From Muribaculaceae bacterium (GTDB lineage: Bacteria; Bacteroidota; Bacteroidia; Bacteroidales; Muribaculaceae): 10,537 bases of DNA. A program made the position numbers and the translations under genes. The notes under the pieces are model-generated. The model saw nothing but the letters and a program-made list of their open reading frames with translations, was not told the origin of the DNA and made no database searches. The stretch is from contig JAEEVB010000074.1 of assembly GCA_016287065.1 (NCBI GenBank), forward strand, positions 1-10,537, given 5' to 3'. This document shows, piece by piece, positions 1 through 6,217 of the stretch; positions within the stretch are counted from its first letter, which is position 1, and each line of letters begins with the position of its first letter.

Positions 1-1
1 T

Positions 2-1522
2 ACCATGTTCAGTGATCCGAGCACCGGCGTGCGCATGGCCGAGAATGCCAACAATGCCAGCATGCAATACAGTCTTGCCAACGAAATTCTGCAATATGTG
101 AGCCGTATGAACGGCAATGAACTGATTCCGAGCAATACGGGTATCGCTAACACAGGTATTGAGAGCCAGATTTCTCAATACAATGAGGCGATGCTCAAGT
201 ATCAGAAGATTGCTGCCACTTCAAGCACAGAGAACCCTGTGATGATAGAACTCACCAATTCGCTGGCAGCGATGCGAAACACAATCATCAGTTCACTGAG
301 CACATACCTCAATTCGTTGCGTATGCAAGTGTCCAACGCCCGCTCTCAGGAAGGTCGTGCTACCAGCAGCATGACGGCTGTGCCATCGCACGAGAAGGCA
401 CTCACACAGGTCACTCGCCAACAGCAAATCAAGGAGCAACTCTACCTCTATCTGCTCAACAAGCGTGAGGAGAATGCACTGCAACTCGCCATCACTGAGC
501 CTAACGCCAAGGTGATTGAGAAAGCTGTTACGCAAGGCCAGATATCGCCGATTCCTTCGAAGATTATGACCACTGGCATCCTGCTGGGTCTGTTGTTGCC
601 GGCACTGGTGCTCTTCCTCATCTATTGGATCAAGTCGCTTGATACTATGGTACACACGCGCAACGATGTGGAACAGAATTGCGATATACCCATCATTGGC
701 GACTTGCCCACCAAGCGTACCGACCAGAAAGAAAAGGAGATTGTGGTTACCGAGAATGGGCACGACCGCATCACCGAGGCTATGCGCATCGTGCGTAACA
801 ACCTCGACTATGTGGTGCATGAACGCGAAGGCGAAGGTGTTGTGCTGCAGATGACGTCGACCATGGCGGGTGAAGGTAAGAGCTTTGTGGCCATCAACCT
901 TGCACTCACATTTGCTTATGCCAACAAGCGTGTCATCGCCGTCGACCTTGACTTGCGCAAGGGCCGATTCTCTGAGTACATGGGACTGGAGAATAACGGC
1001 GTAGGCGTAAGCTCCTACCTGTCAGAGAAGGTAAATAACATCGCCGATGTGCTCATCAAGGGCTACATCAATGAGAACCTCGATGTGATGTGCGTAGGTG
1101 CCATTCCTCCCAATCCCACCAATCTGCTCATGTCGAAACGCTTCAAACAACTCATCGAGGAGCTGCGCAAGCGCTATGATTACATCGTGCTCGACACGGT
1201 GCCTTACGGCCTGATTGCCGATGCTTCCATCATCAACCGCAGCGTTGACCTCACCATCTATGTGATGCGTGACGGCAAGATCGACCGTCGATTCCTGCCC
1301 GATCTTGAGAAGATGGCCGAGGAGGGCAAGATCAAGAACCTGTCGATACTGCTCAACGACATGAAGGCAGGCAACAAGACCTATGGCTACAGCTACGGTT
1401 ATGGTTATGGCTACGGTTATGGCTACGGTTATGGCTATGGCTACGGCTATGGTCCCGAAGAAGAGAGCGAGAGCAAGTGGAAATCGCTCTTCAAGCGCAT
1501 CTTCAACCGAAAGAAAGAGTAA
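2..1522 (+). CDS. Wzc-like polysaccharide co-polymerase / tyrosine autokinase, 5'-partial
   Basis: Inner-membrane protein expected to control chain length and export of capsule or exopolysaccharide through a cytoplasmic BY-kinase domain that autophosphorylates on C-terminal tyrosines. The reading frame is open to the left edge, so the first membrane segment and most of the Wzz domain are missing. Counting from the ATG at 5: Gln/Leu-rich helical periplasmic part to about 185; a Wzz-like exit (SPIPSK) leading into a membrane segment at about 189-210 (ILLGLLLPALVLFLIYW); kinase domain from about 250. That domain has Walker A AGEGKS (288-293), Walker A' VIAVDLDLR (310-318) and Walker B YIVLDTVP (393-400), the usual BY-kinase trio. 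A tail of 12 tyrosines at 460-483 and a basic end (KSLFKRIFNRKKE) follow. An intrinsic terminator lies 58 bp downstream, so this is probably the last gene of its transcript. The family call is firm; the specific polymer is unknown. Confidence 0.93.
   Translation, partial: TMFSDPSTGVRMAENANNASMQYSLANEILQYVSRMNGNELIPSNTGIANTGIESQISQYNEAMLKYQKIAATSSTENPVMIELTNSLAAMRNTIISSLSTYLNSLRMQVSNARSQEGRATSSMTAVPSHEKALTQVTRQQQIKEQLYLYLLNKREENALQLAITEPNAKVIEKAVTQGQISPIPSKIMTTGILLGLLLPALVLFLIYWIKSLDTMVHTRNDVEQNCDIPIIGDLPTKRTDQKEKEIVVTENGHDRITEAMRIVRNNLDYVVHEREGEGVVLQMTSTMAGEGKSFVAINLALTFAYANKRVIAVDLDLRKGRFSEYMGLENNGVGVSSYLSEKVNNIADVLIKGYINENLDVMCVGAIPPNPTNLLMSKRFKQLIEELRKRYDYIVLDTVPYGLIADASIINRSVDLTIYVMRDGKIDRRFLPDLEKMAEEGKIKNLSILLNDMKAGNKTYGYSYGYGYGYGYGYGYGYGYGYGPEEESESKWKSLFKRIFNRKKE
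1382..1453 (+). repeat. Hexanucleotide TAYGGY repeat encoding a (Tyr-Gly)12-type tail
   Basis: Twelve consecutive 6-bp units, each Tyr codon plus Gly codon. Unit 2 is the exception, with Ser (tacagc). Units 5 to 9 (1406-1435) alternate tatggc and tacggt perfectly, giving a 30-bp stretch with exact 12-bp period. The encoded tyrosine cluster occupies the place where BY-kinases carry their autophosphorylation sites. Loss or gain of 6 or 12 bp by slippage would keep the frame and change only the number of tyrosines. Confidence 0.93.
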
Positions 1523-1531
1523 CTCCGTTTT

Positions 1532-1571
1532 CGGGCTTAAACCCGATGCAGAACCAGCCTGTTTTGGGCTG
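1532..1571 (+). other. Two small hairpins in the 3' region of the kinase transcript
   Basis: CGGG/CCCG (1532-1535 with 1542-1545) and CAGCC/GGCTG (1555-1559 with 1567-1571) can each fold between the kinase stop codon and the terminator. They are short (4 and 5 bp) and may be chance. If real they would act as 3'-end stabilisers of the transcript. Confidence 0.3.
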
Positions 1572-1580
1572 CGATACTAC

Positions 1581-1612
1581 GCCGTGGCGGCTATCTCGCC
1601 ACGGCTTTTTTT
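1581..1612 (+). terminator. Intrinsic terminator after the tyrosine kinase gene
   Basis: A perfect 9-bp stem, GCCGTGGCG (1581-1589) with CGCCACGGC (1597-1605), has a 7-nt loop and is followed directly by seven T (1606-1612). This is textbook Rho-independent form on the + strand. It separates the polysaccharide kinase unit from the next gene. Confidence 0.93.
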
Positions 1613-1678
1613 GGCCTTCGCTACCCCAGGTTTGTGCCTCTCATGTGGGTCCTGATTACCAATTTCATCGTGAAACAC

Positions 1679-1721
1679 TCTTTAACAAGCAAGTTAAAGA
1701 ATGAATAACTGTGTTCATTCT
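1679..1721. promoter_or_regulatory. Two overlapping 8-bp inverted repeats, candidate operator
   Basis: TCTTTAAC (1679-1686) is the exact reverse complement of GTTAAAGA (1693-1700), with a 6-nt spacer. AGAATGAA (1698-1705) is the exact reverse complement of TTCATTCT (1714-1721), with an 8-nt spacer. The dyads share bases 1698-1700. They end 13 bp before the -7 element at 1735, so the right-hand dyad covers the expected -33 region. Placement suggests regulator binding rather than an RNA structure, because the predicted transcript starts downstream. No regulator can be named. Confidence 0.45.
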
Positions 1722-1734
1722 CAAATAGATATAC

Positions 1735-1742
1735 TATCTTTG
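1735..1742 (+). promoter_or_regulatory. Candidate -7 element (TATCTTTG) for the 3D-domain gene
   Basis: TATCTTTG matches the Bacteroidetes primary-sigma -7 consensus TAnnTTTG. No TTTG is present at the usual -33 spacing, where dyad sequence sits instead. A start near 1749-1750 would leave an A-rich leader of about 50 nt without a clear Shine-Dalgarno, which is normal in this phylum. The same octamer recurs before the gene at 5454. Confidence 0.55.
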
Positions 1743-1798
1743 TAAAATCAAAACAAAAAATATTACAAATATTAACGTCTACAATCCTGCAAAGAACG

Positions 1799-2176
1799 AT
1801 GAAAAAGATACTGTTTTTACTCATATCAATCATGGCCTTCACGGCATGGGCGGGAGATGAATACACCCTCTCGGCGACCTATTATTATCCGGGTTCATCG
1901 GGTGCTGGCGGCCGCACAGCAAGTGGTGACTATATCGACCGCACCAAGCTCAAAAATCAGGAGATTCGCTGGGTGGCACTGTCGCGCGACATGTACCGTG
2001 CTGGCTTCAACATCAACGACACCATCGAGGTTACCAGCGAAACCATGCCCCAGCTCAACGGCAAGTGGGTGGTGAAGGACAAGATGGGCGGTCACCGCAA
2101 GATTGATTTCCTCATTCACCGCTCTAACGCCTCGTGGTTCCGTACCTCGAAGGTGACGGTGCGAAAAGTCAAGTAG
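1799..2176 (+). CDS. Small secreted 3D-domain / double-psi beta-barrel-like protein
   Basis: A 125-residue protein with a clear Sec signal peptide: MKK, a hydrophobic core at 4-15, then AWA before a likely cut after residue 18. The mature part has the landmarks of the 3D fold found in Bacillus YocH-type proteins and at the C-terminus of MltA transglycosylases. These are an N-terminal ATYYYP segment, a TASG turn (40-43), WVALSRDM (58-65), FNINDTIEV (70-78), WVVKDKMG (90-97) and KIDFLIH (101-107). Three well-spaced aspartates, D64, D94 and D103, fit the three that give the domain its name. Known members act on or bind peptidoglycan, so a periplasmic or surface role there is likely but inferred. 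The domain stands alone, with no LysM, SH3 or other cell-wall anchor. The start is the only ATG that gives the signal peptide. It is monocistronic, with terminators on both sides. RlpA-like barrels are the main alternative. Confidence 0.7.
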   Translation: MKKILFLLISIMAFTAWAGDEYTLSATYYYPGSSGAGGRTASGDYIDRTKLKNQEIRWVALSRDMYRAGFNINDTIEVTSETMPQLNGKWVVKDKMGGHRKIDFLIHRSNASWFRTSKVTVRKVK

Positions 2177-2216
2177 TGAGCAGTCACATCACTCTCGGGT
2201 GATGATGATGGATATA

Positions 2217-2252
2217 AGAGAGGGGCGCTTCCTGATGGATGCGCCCCTCTTT
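2217..2252. terminator. Hairpin terminator between convergent genes
   Basis: A perfect 10-bp stem, AGAGGGGCGC (2219-2228) with GCGCCCCTCT (2241-2250), has a 12-nt loop and can be extended by a G-T wobble pair and an A-T pair. Only a short T-rich run follows on the + strand (CTCTTTGTT) and a weaker one on the - strand (CTCTCTTATAT). It lies 40 bp after the 3D-domain gene and about 50 bp after the valS stop, so it probably serves both, more efficiently on the + strand. Confidence 0.75.
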
Positions 2253-2303
2253 GTTAGGTTTTGTTGAATTACAAACCTTTTCGGTCTAACGGCCAGTTTG
2301 GAA

Positions 2304-5000
2304 TTAGCCCTTGAGGGCCTTGATGCTCTCTTCGAGGGTCTGGATCTTTGAAAGGGCGTCGCTCTGTTTCTTGCGTTCGCCAGCCACAACGGCCTCGGGA
2401 GCATTGGCCACGAAGCGCTCGTTGCTCAGTTTCTTCTCGACGGTGGCGAGGAAGCCGCGGGCATACTGCAGTTCGGCCTCAAGTTTCTTGAGTTCCTCCT
2501 CCACATCGATGCTGCCGCTCAACGGAACTGCAAACTCGGTGGTGCCCACCATGAACGAGGCTGCCATGGGATCTTTGGCCTCCACTTCGTTCACCTCGTC
2601 GAGCACAGCCACCTTGCTGATGATGGCTTTCAGCGGGTTGGTCCACTTGCCCACGATGTTGAGTTGCATGGCGGTTTTGTTGGGGATGTTCTTGCTCAAG
2701 CGCACGCTACGCACACCGGCCACAATTTCCTTGGCCTCGGCCATAGCCTTGAGCAACGCCTCGTCGGGAGTGCCGGGGTTGGGCAGTTGGGCATACATGA
2801 TGCTCTCGCCATCCTTGCGCTCGCTGATGTGCTGCCACAGCTCTTCGGTGATGAAGGGCATGAAGGGGTGCAGCAGACGCAGCAGGGTGTCGAAGAAGTA
2901 GAGCGTGGCGTCCATCGTCTTGGCGTCGATGGGCTGCTGATAAGCGGGTTTCACGATTTCGAGATACCAGGCCGAGAACTCTTCCCAGAACAGGCGGTAG
3001 ATGGCCATGAGCGCCTCGTTGAGGCGGAACTTGGTGAAGAGGTCCTTCACCTCGGCCAGCGTAGCGTCGAGCACACTGTGGAACCATTCCACGGCCAGAC
3101 GGCTGTGCTCGGGCTGTTCGATGTCGGCCACTTCCCAGCCTTTCACCAGGCGGAAGGCGTTCCAAATCTTGTTATTGAAGTTGCGGCCTTGCTCGCACAG
3201 AGCCTCGTCGAAGAGGATGTCGTTGCCAGCAGGAGCGCTGAGCATCATGCCCATGCGCACGCCGTCGGCGCCAAACTTGTCGATGAGCATCAGCGGGTCG
3301 GGGCTGTTGCCCAGCGATTTCGACATCTTGCGGCCCAACTTGTCGCGCACCAGACCAGTGAAATACACATTGCGGAACGGCATCTCGCCCACAAACTCAT
3401 ATCCTGCCATAATCATGCGTGCCACCCAGAAGAAGATGATGTCGGGGGCAGTCACCAGGTCGCTGGTGGGGTAGTAGTATTTCATTTCCTCGTTGCCGGG
3501 ATTGTTGATGCCGTCGAACAGCGAGATAGGCCACAGCCACGAACTGAACCAGGTGTCGAGTGCATTCTCCTCGTGGTGCAGGTCGCTGGCGGTGATGTTT
3601 TCATATCCTGGCATCTTGCGGGCCTTCTCCAGTGCCTCTTCTTCGTTGAGAGCCACCACGAACACCTCGTTCTCGGGGTCATCGGTGGGCAGGAACCAAG
3701 CGGGAATGCGGTGTCCCCACCACAGTTGGCGGCTGATGCACCAGTCCTGGATGCCCTCCATCCACACCTTATAGATATTCTTGTACTTGGGCGGGAAGAA
3801 TTTGAGCTCGTCGTTCATCACCGGGGGCAGCACCACTTCGGCAAAATGCTTCATCTTCAAGAACCACTGTTTGCACAGGCGAGGCTCCACAGCAGTGTCG
3901 GGATTGCGCTCGCTGTAGCCCACCTTGTTCTCATAGTCCTCTACCTTCTCCATCAGGCCGGCTTCCTGCAGGTCGCGGACAATCACCTTGCGGCACTCCA
4001 TGCGGTCCATGCCCACATACAGTGGCGACTCGGTGCTGATGGTGGCGTCGGGATTGAATATGTCGATGCTGTCCAGGTTGTGCGTCTTGCCCAGCATGTA
4101 GTCGTTGGGGTCGTGTGCTGGAGTCACCTTCAGGCAGCCCGTACCGAACTCGATGTCCACGTAATGGTCTTCGATCACGGGAATCACGCGGTTCACGAGC
4201 GGCACAATCACCTTTTTGCCACGCAACCACTGGTTCTTGGGGTCTTTGGGGTTGATGCACATGGCGGTGTCGCCCATGATGGTCTCGGGGCGGGTGGTAG
4301 CCACCACGGCATAGCGGCGGCCCTGTTCATCACGGTGCACCACTTCGCCCTCCTGTCCGTTCTCGCCGGTGAGGTCGTCGTCGGCCACGTAGTATTTCAA
4401 GTAGTAGAGTTTGCTCTTCTCGTCGTGATAAATCACCTCCTCGTTGCTCAGTGCCGTCTGGGCCTTGGGGTCCCAGTTCACCATGCGCAGGCCGCGGTAG
4501 ATGTAGCCTTTCTCGTAGAGGTCAACAAACACTTTGAGCACGCTCGCACTGCGCACTTCGTCCATTGTGAAGGCGGTGCGGCTCCAGTCGCACGAGGCGC
4601 CCAGTTTGCGCAGCTGCTGCAAGATGATGCCGCCATGCTCGTGAGTCCAGGCCCAGGCATGCTCCAGGAACTGCTCGCGGGTCAGGTCGCGCTTCTTGAT
4701 GCCCTGTTCGGCAAGGCGCTTCACCACCTTGGCCTCGGTAGCGATGCTGGCGTGGTCGGTGCCGGGCACCCACAGGGCATTCTTGCCCTCCATGCGTGCG
4801 TGGCGAATGAGGATATCCTGTATGGTGTTGTTGAGCATGTGGCCCATGTGAAGCACACCCGTCACATTGGGTGGCGGAATGACGATGGTGTAGGGTTCGC
4901 GTTCGTCGGGGGTAGACTTGAACAGGTCATGTTCCTCCCAGTATTTGTACCATTTGTCTTCAACCGCCTTCGGGTCGTACTTCGTAGCTAAAGTGTTCAT
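2304..5000 (-). CDS. valS: Valine--tRNA ligase
   Basis: Cytoplasmic class I aminoacyl-tRNA synthetase that charges tRNA(Val) with valine using ATP and hydrolyses mischarged Thr-tRNA(Val). The protein is 898 residues, close to the family's usual size. In order: PPPNVTGVLHMGH (42-54) with the HIGH-type motif HMGH; the CP1 editing domain with ATTRPETIMGDTA at about 230-245 and KVTPAHDPND beyond it; WCISRQLWWGHRIPAW near 430-445; KMSKS (558-562); the anticodon-binding helical domain; and a C-terminal ValS coiled coil from about 830. I chose the ATG at 5000 (MNTLATKYDPK), where homology should begin. An in-frame ATG at 5069 would add 23 unrelated residues and falls at the predicted transcription start. 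It has its own promoter and leader hairpin, is divergent from the gene at 5454, and converges on the 3D-domain gene. No key motif is missing. Confidence 0.98.
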   Translation of the reverse strand: MNTLATKYDPKAVEDKWYKYWEEHDLFKSTPDEREPYTIVIPPPNVTGVLHMGHMLNNTIQDILIRHARMEGKNALWVPGTDHASIATEAKVVKRLAEQGIKKRDLTREQFLEHAWAWTHEHGGIILQQLRKLGASCDWSRTAFTMDEVRSASVLKVFVDLYEKGYIYRGLRMVNWDPKAQTALSNEEVIYHDEKSKLYYLKYYVADDDLTGENGQEGEVVHRDEQGRRYAVVATTRPETIMGDTAMCINPKDPKNQWLRGKKVIVPLVNRVIPVIEDHYVDIEFGTGCLKVTPAHDPNDYMLGKTHNLDSIDIFNPDATISTESPLYVGMDRMECRKVIVRDLQEAGLMEKVEDYENKVGYSERNPDTAVEPRLCKQWFLKMKHFAEVVLPPVMNDELKFFPPKYKNIYKVWMEGIQDWCISRQLWWGHRIPAWFLPTDDPENEVFVVALNEEEALEKARKMPGYENITASDLHHEENALDTWFSSWLWPISLFDGINNPGNEEMKYYYPTSDLVTAPDIIFFWVARMIMAGYEFVGEMPFRNVYFTGLVRDKLGRKMSKSLGNSPDPLMLIDKFGADGVRMGMMLSAPAGNDILFDEALCEQGRNFNNKIWNAFRLVKGWEVADIEQPEHSRLAVEWFHSVLDATLAEVKDLFTKFRLNEALMAIYRLFWEEFSAWYLEIVKPAYQQPIDAKTMDATLYFFDTLLRLLHPFMPFITEELWQHISERKDGESIMYAQLPNPGTPDEALLKAMAEAKEIVAGVRSVRLSKNIPNKTAMQLNIVGKWTNPLKAIISKVAVLDEVNEVEAKDPMAASFMVGTTEFAVPLSGSIDVEEELKKLEAELQYARGFLATVEKKLSNERFVANAPEAVVAGERKKQSDALSKIQTLEESIKALKG

Positions 5001-5038
5001 AAATCTAAAATATAATGTGTAAAAATATTTGCTTTTTT

Positions 5039-5054
5039 GTGCCCTTTGGGGCAC
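5039..5054 (-). promoter_or_regulatory. Hairpin in the valS leader
   Basis: GTGCCC and GGGCAC form a perfect 6-bp, GC-rich stem with a 4-nt loop (GTGCCCCAAAGGGCAC in the mRNA sense). It begins about 13 nt after the predicted start of transcription and about 40 nt before the ATG, and is followed by an A/U-rich leader. No U-tract follows it in the mRNA sense, so it is not a terminator. It could be a 5' stabiliser or a control element. A T-box is not expected in this phylum and I see none. Confidence 0.5.
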
Positions 5055-5073
5055 CCAACCATTTGTCAAACTG

Positions 5074-5105
5074 CAAAATTACAAAAAAATTGTGACCCAC
5101 ACAAA
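5074..5105 (-). promoter_or_regulatory. Bacteroidetes-type promoter of valS
   Basis: On the - strand, TTTG (5105-5102) and TAATTTTG (5081-5074) match the -33 TTTG and -7 TAnnTTTG elements, with a 20-bp spacer. This is the only promoter here with both boxes. It predicts a start near 5067 and a leader of about 67 nt, which supports the start codon at 5000. Confidence 0.72.
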
Positions 5106-5400
5106 AATTGTTACCCCAACCCCCTCTCAAGCACAATCTTCACGCAAAGCGGTTTCTATATTTATTTGTAGAAGAACAGAAGAAACAAAAGGTTCTTGAG
5201 GTAAGGGAAGAACAAGATGGAGAGAGGGAATTTTACGAGAGAATTTAGTAAATATGCATAATAAAGGCAGAAACTCTAGAAAGACTAGATGCTCTAGAAG
5301 GACTAGACACACTAGAAGAACTCGAGAAATGATTGTGGGTGAAAATGTGCGTTTTTGAAATGTGGGCAAAGAATAATAACAGTATCTATGAAATTTTTTA
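5106..5400. other. Divergent intergenic region, no gene seen
   Basis: Between the valS promoter and the -7 element of the downstream gene lie about 295 bp with no credible coding sequence, RNA gene or long inverted repeat. From about 5165 to 5330 the + strand is strongly purine-rich (runs such as AGAAGAACAGAAGAAA and GGAGAGAGGGAA). This stretch contains the 9-bp tandem repeat at 5276-5329. I see nothing recognisable in the rest. Confidence 0.6.
5276..5329 (+). repeat. 9-bp-period tandem repeat, consensus CTAGANNNN, six units
   Basis: CTAGA starts at 5276, 5285, 5294, 5303 and 5312, exactly 9 bp apart, and a sixth unit at 5321 has CTCGA. The first five bases are constant while the other four vary but are mostly purine. 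A weaker seventh unit (GCAGA) may precede at 5267. Because the unit is three codons, one + frame reads LER LDA LEG LDT LEE LEK and then stops at 5330-5332, but it has no start codon. This is a degenerate minisatellite of unknown function. Confidence 0.85.
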
Positions 5401-5408
5401 TATCTTTG
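5401..5408 (+). promoter_or_regulatory. Candidate -7 element (TATCTTTG) for the membrane-protein gene
   Basis: TATCTTTG fits TAnnTTTG and is identical to the element at 1735. No -33 TTTG lies at the proper distance. Transcription would begin near 5415, giving a leader of about 40 nt to the ATG at 5454. That places the 9-bp repeat upstream of the promoter. Confidence 0.5.
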
Positions 5409-5453
5409 TGGGAGAAATGATTTGTGATACATAAAATTAAAGAGCAAGTGACT

Positions 5454-6134
5454 ATGGGAAAGACTGAAGAAGCAACGACGCGCGTGCAACTGTGCAACGA
5501 CGGCAAATACCGGTGGGTGCACGAGGTGAGCCTGTATAAGAACCCTGTGATACTGATATTGCTGCTGAAGATATTCTTCTGGGTGTGTGTGGGCATCTGG
5601 GCCTTCTCGATATTGCTGCGCGGATGCGATTCGATTGATTCGAAGGACTTCCTGGACATGGCGTGGGGCGACACGAAGATGTTCATGATAATCACCGCAG
5701 GATTTATGGTGCTGTGCCTGATAAGCTACTACATCTATGCCCTGATTATGGGCGGAAAATACTGCGTGCTGTTTGAAATGAACGAAAAGGGGGTGCTGCA
5801 CAAGCAGATGCCCAAGCAGGCCAAGAAAGCCGAGCTCATAGGGGCCATCACGGCGCTGGCAGGCGTCATGAGCCGCAACATCACCACCACAGCAGTGGGC
5901 TTGAATGCCGCTGGCCGCACCGAGATGTACTCTACCTTCGCGAGCGTGAAAACCGTGGAATCGTTGCCGAAGCGAAACACAATTAAGGTGAACGAAACGC
6001 TGAACCACAACCAGGTGTATGTGTCGGCTGCCGACTACGACTTTGTGCTGCGCTACATCCTGGACCACGTGCCACTGAAGGCGCGCGACAAGTTTATGGG
6101 CAAGAACGCCTGCCCGCCACCACTGCCCAGTTGA
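5454..6134 (+). CDS. Uncharacterised two-TM membrane protein with PH-like C-terminal region
   Basis: A 226-residue protein I cannot name. From the ATG at 5454: a polar N-terminus with YRWVHEVSLYKNP at about 20-32; membrane segments at about 31-55 (VILILLLKIFFWVCVGIWAF) and 76-100 (MFMIITAGFMVLCLISYYIY); and a soluble domain from about 101 to the end. The domain reads as alternating strands (KYCVLFEMNEKGVLHKQM, EMYSTFASVKTVE, NTIKVNE, NQVYVSA), then a helix (DYDFVLRYILDHV) and a proline-rich end (CPPPLPS). That strand-then-helix order resembles bacterial PH-like domains such as YcxB-type proteins; this is inference from pattern only. A GTG at 5424 would add ten residues but sits about 9 nt from the predicted transcript start, so the ATG is preferred. 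The glycosyltransferase gene follows after 83 bp and may be co-transcribed. Confidence 0.8.
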   Translation: MGKTEEATTRVQLCNDGKYRWVHEVSLYKNPVILILLLKIFFWVCVGIWAFSILLRGCDSIDSKDFLDMAWGDTKMFMIITAGFMVLCLISYYIYALIMGGKYCVLFEMNEKGVLHKQMPKQAKKAELIGAITALAGVMSRNITTTAVGLNAAGRTEMYSTFASVKTVESLPKRNTIKVNETLNHNQVYVSAADYDFVLRYILDHVPLKARDKFMGKNACPPPLPS

Positions 6135-6217
6135 TTTTTAGATAATTAGAACACACATAACTGCTCCCGACGAGCGGGGGCCGACGACAAAAAAGCTATC
6201 GGGTTATACTGATCAAG
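6135..6217 (+). other. 83-bp gap with a GC-rich imperfect hairpin
   Basis: GCTCCC (6163-6168) can pair with GGGGGC (6176-6181), including one T-G wobble, around a 7-nt loop. What follows is CGACGACAAAAAAGC with no T-tract, so it is not an ordinary terminator. No TAnnTTTG element is visible, so the glycosyltransferase may depend on read-through from the gene at 5454. Confidence 0.3.

Noticed and set aside
2664..4991. A 775-codon open frame on the + strand opposite valS
   Set aside because: It is fully antisense to an unmistakable valS. Its composition (very rich in His, Val, Leu, Gly) is what the complement of a GC-biased gene gives, and no domain is recognisable.
5001..5069. Extending ValS by 23 residues to the ATG at 5069
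   Set aside because: The extra residues do not look like ValS, and the position coincides with the predicted transcription start given by the TTTG/TAATTTTG promoter. The ATG at 5000 starts the family-like sequence.
5276..5329. CRISPR array interpretation of the CTAGA repeat
   Set aside because: The constant part is only 5 bp and the variable part 4 bp, far below CRISPR repeat and spacer sizes, and no cas gene is present.
5424..5453. GTG start ten codons upstream for the membrane protein
   Set aside because: It would lie about 9 nt from the predicted transcription start. The ATG at 5454 has an AAAGAG-type purine stretch before it and gives a natural N-terminus.
5127..6068. A 313-codon open frame on the - strand spanning the repeat and the membrane-protein gene
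   Set aside because: Most of it is antisense to the membrane-protein gene, and the rest is low-complexity translation of the purine-rich tract and the 9-bp repeat. No domain or start context is seen.
6163..6181. Hairpin after the membrane-protein gene as a terminator
   Set aside because: The stem needs a wobble pair and is followed by CGACGACAAAAAAGC rather than T residues. It is listed only as a weak structure.
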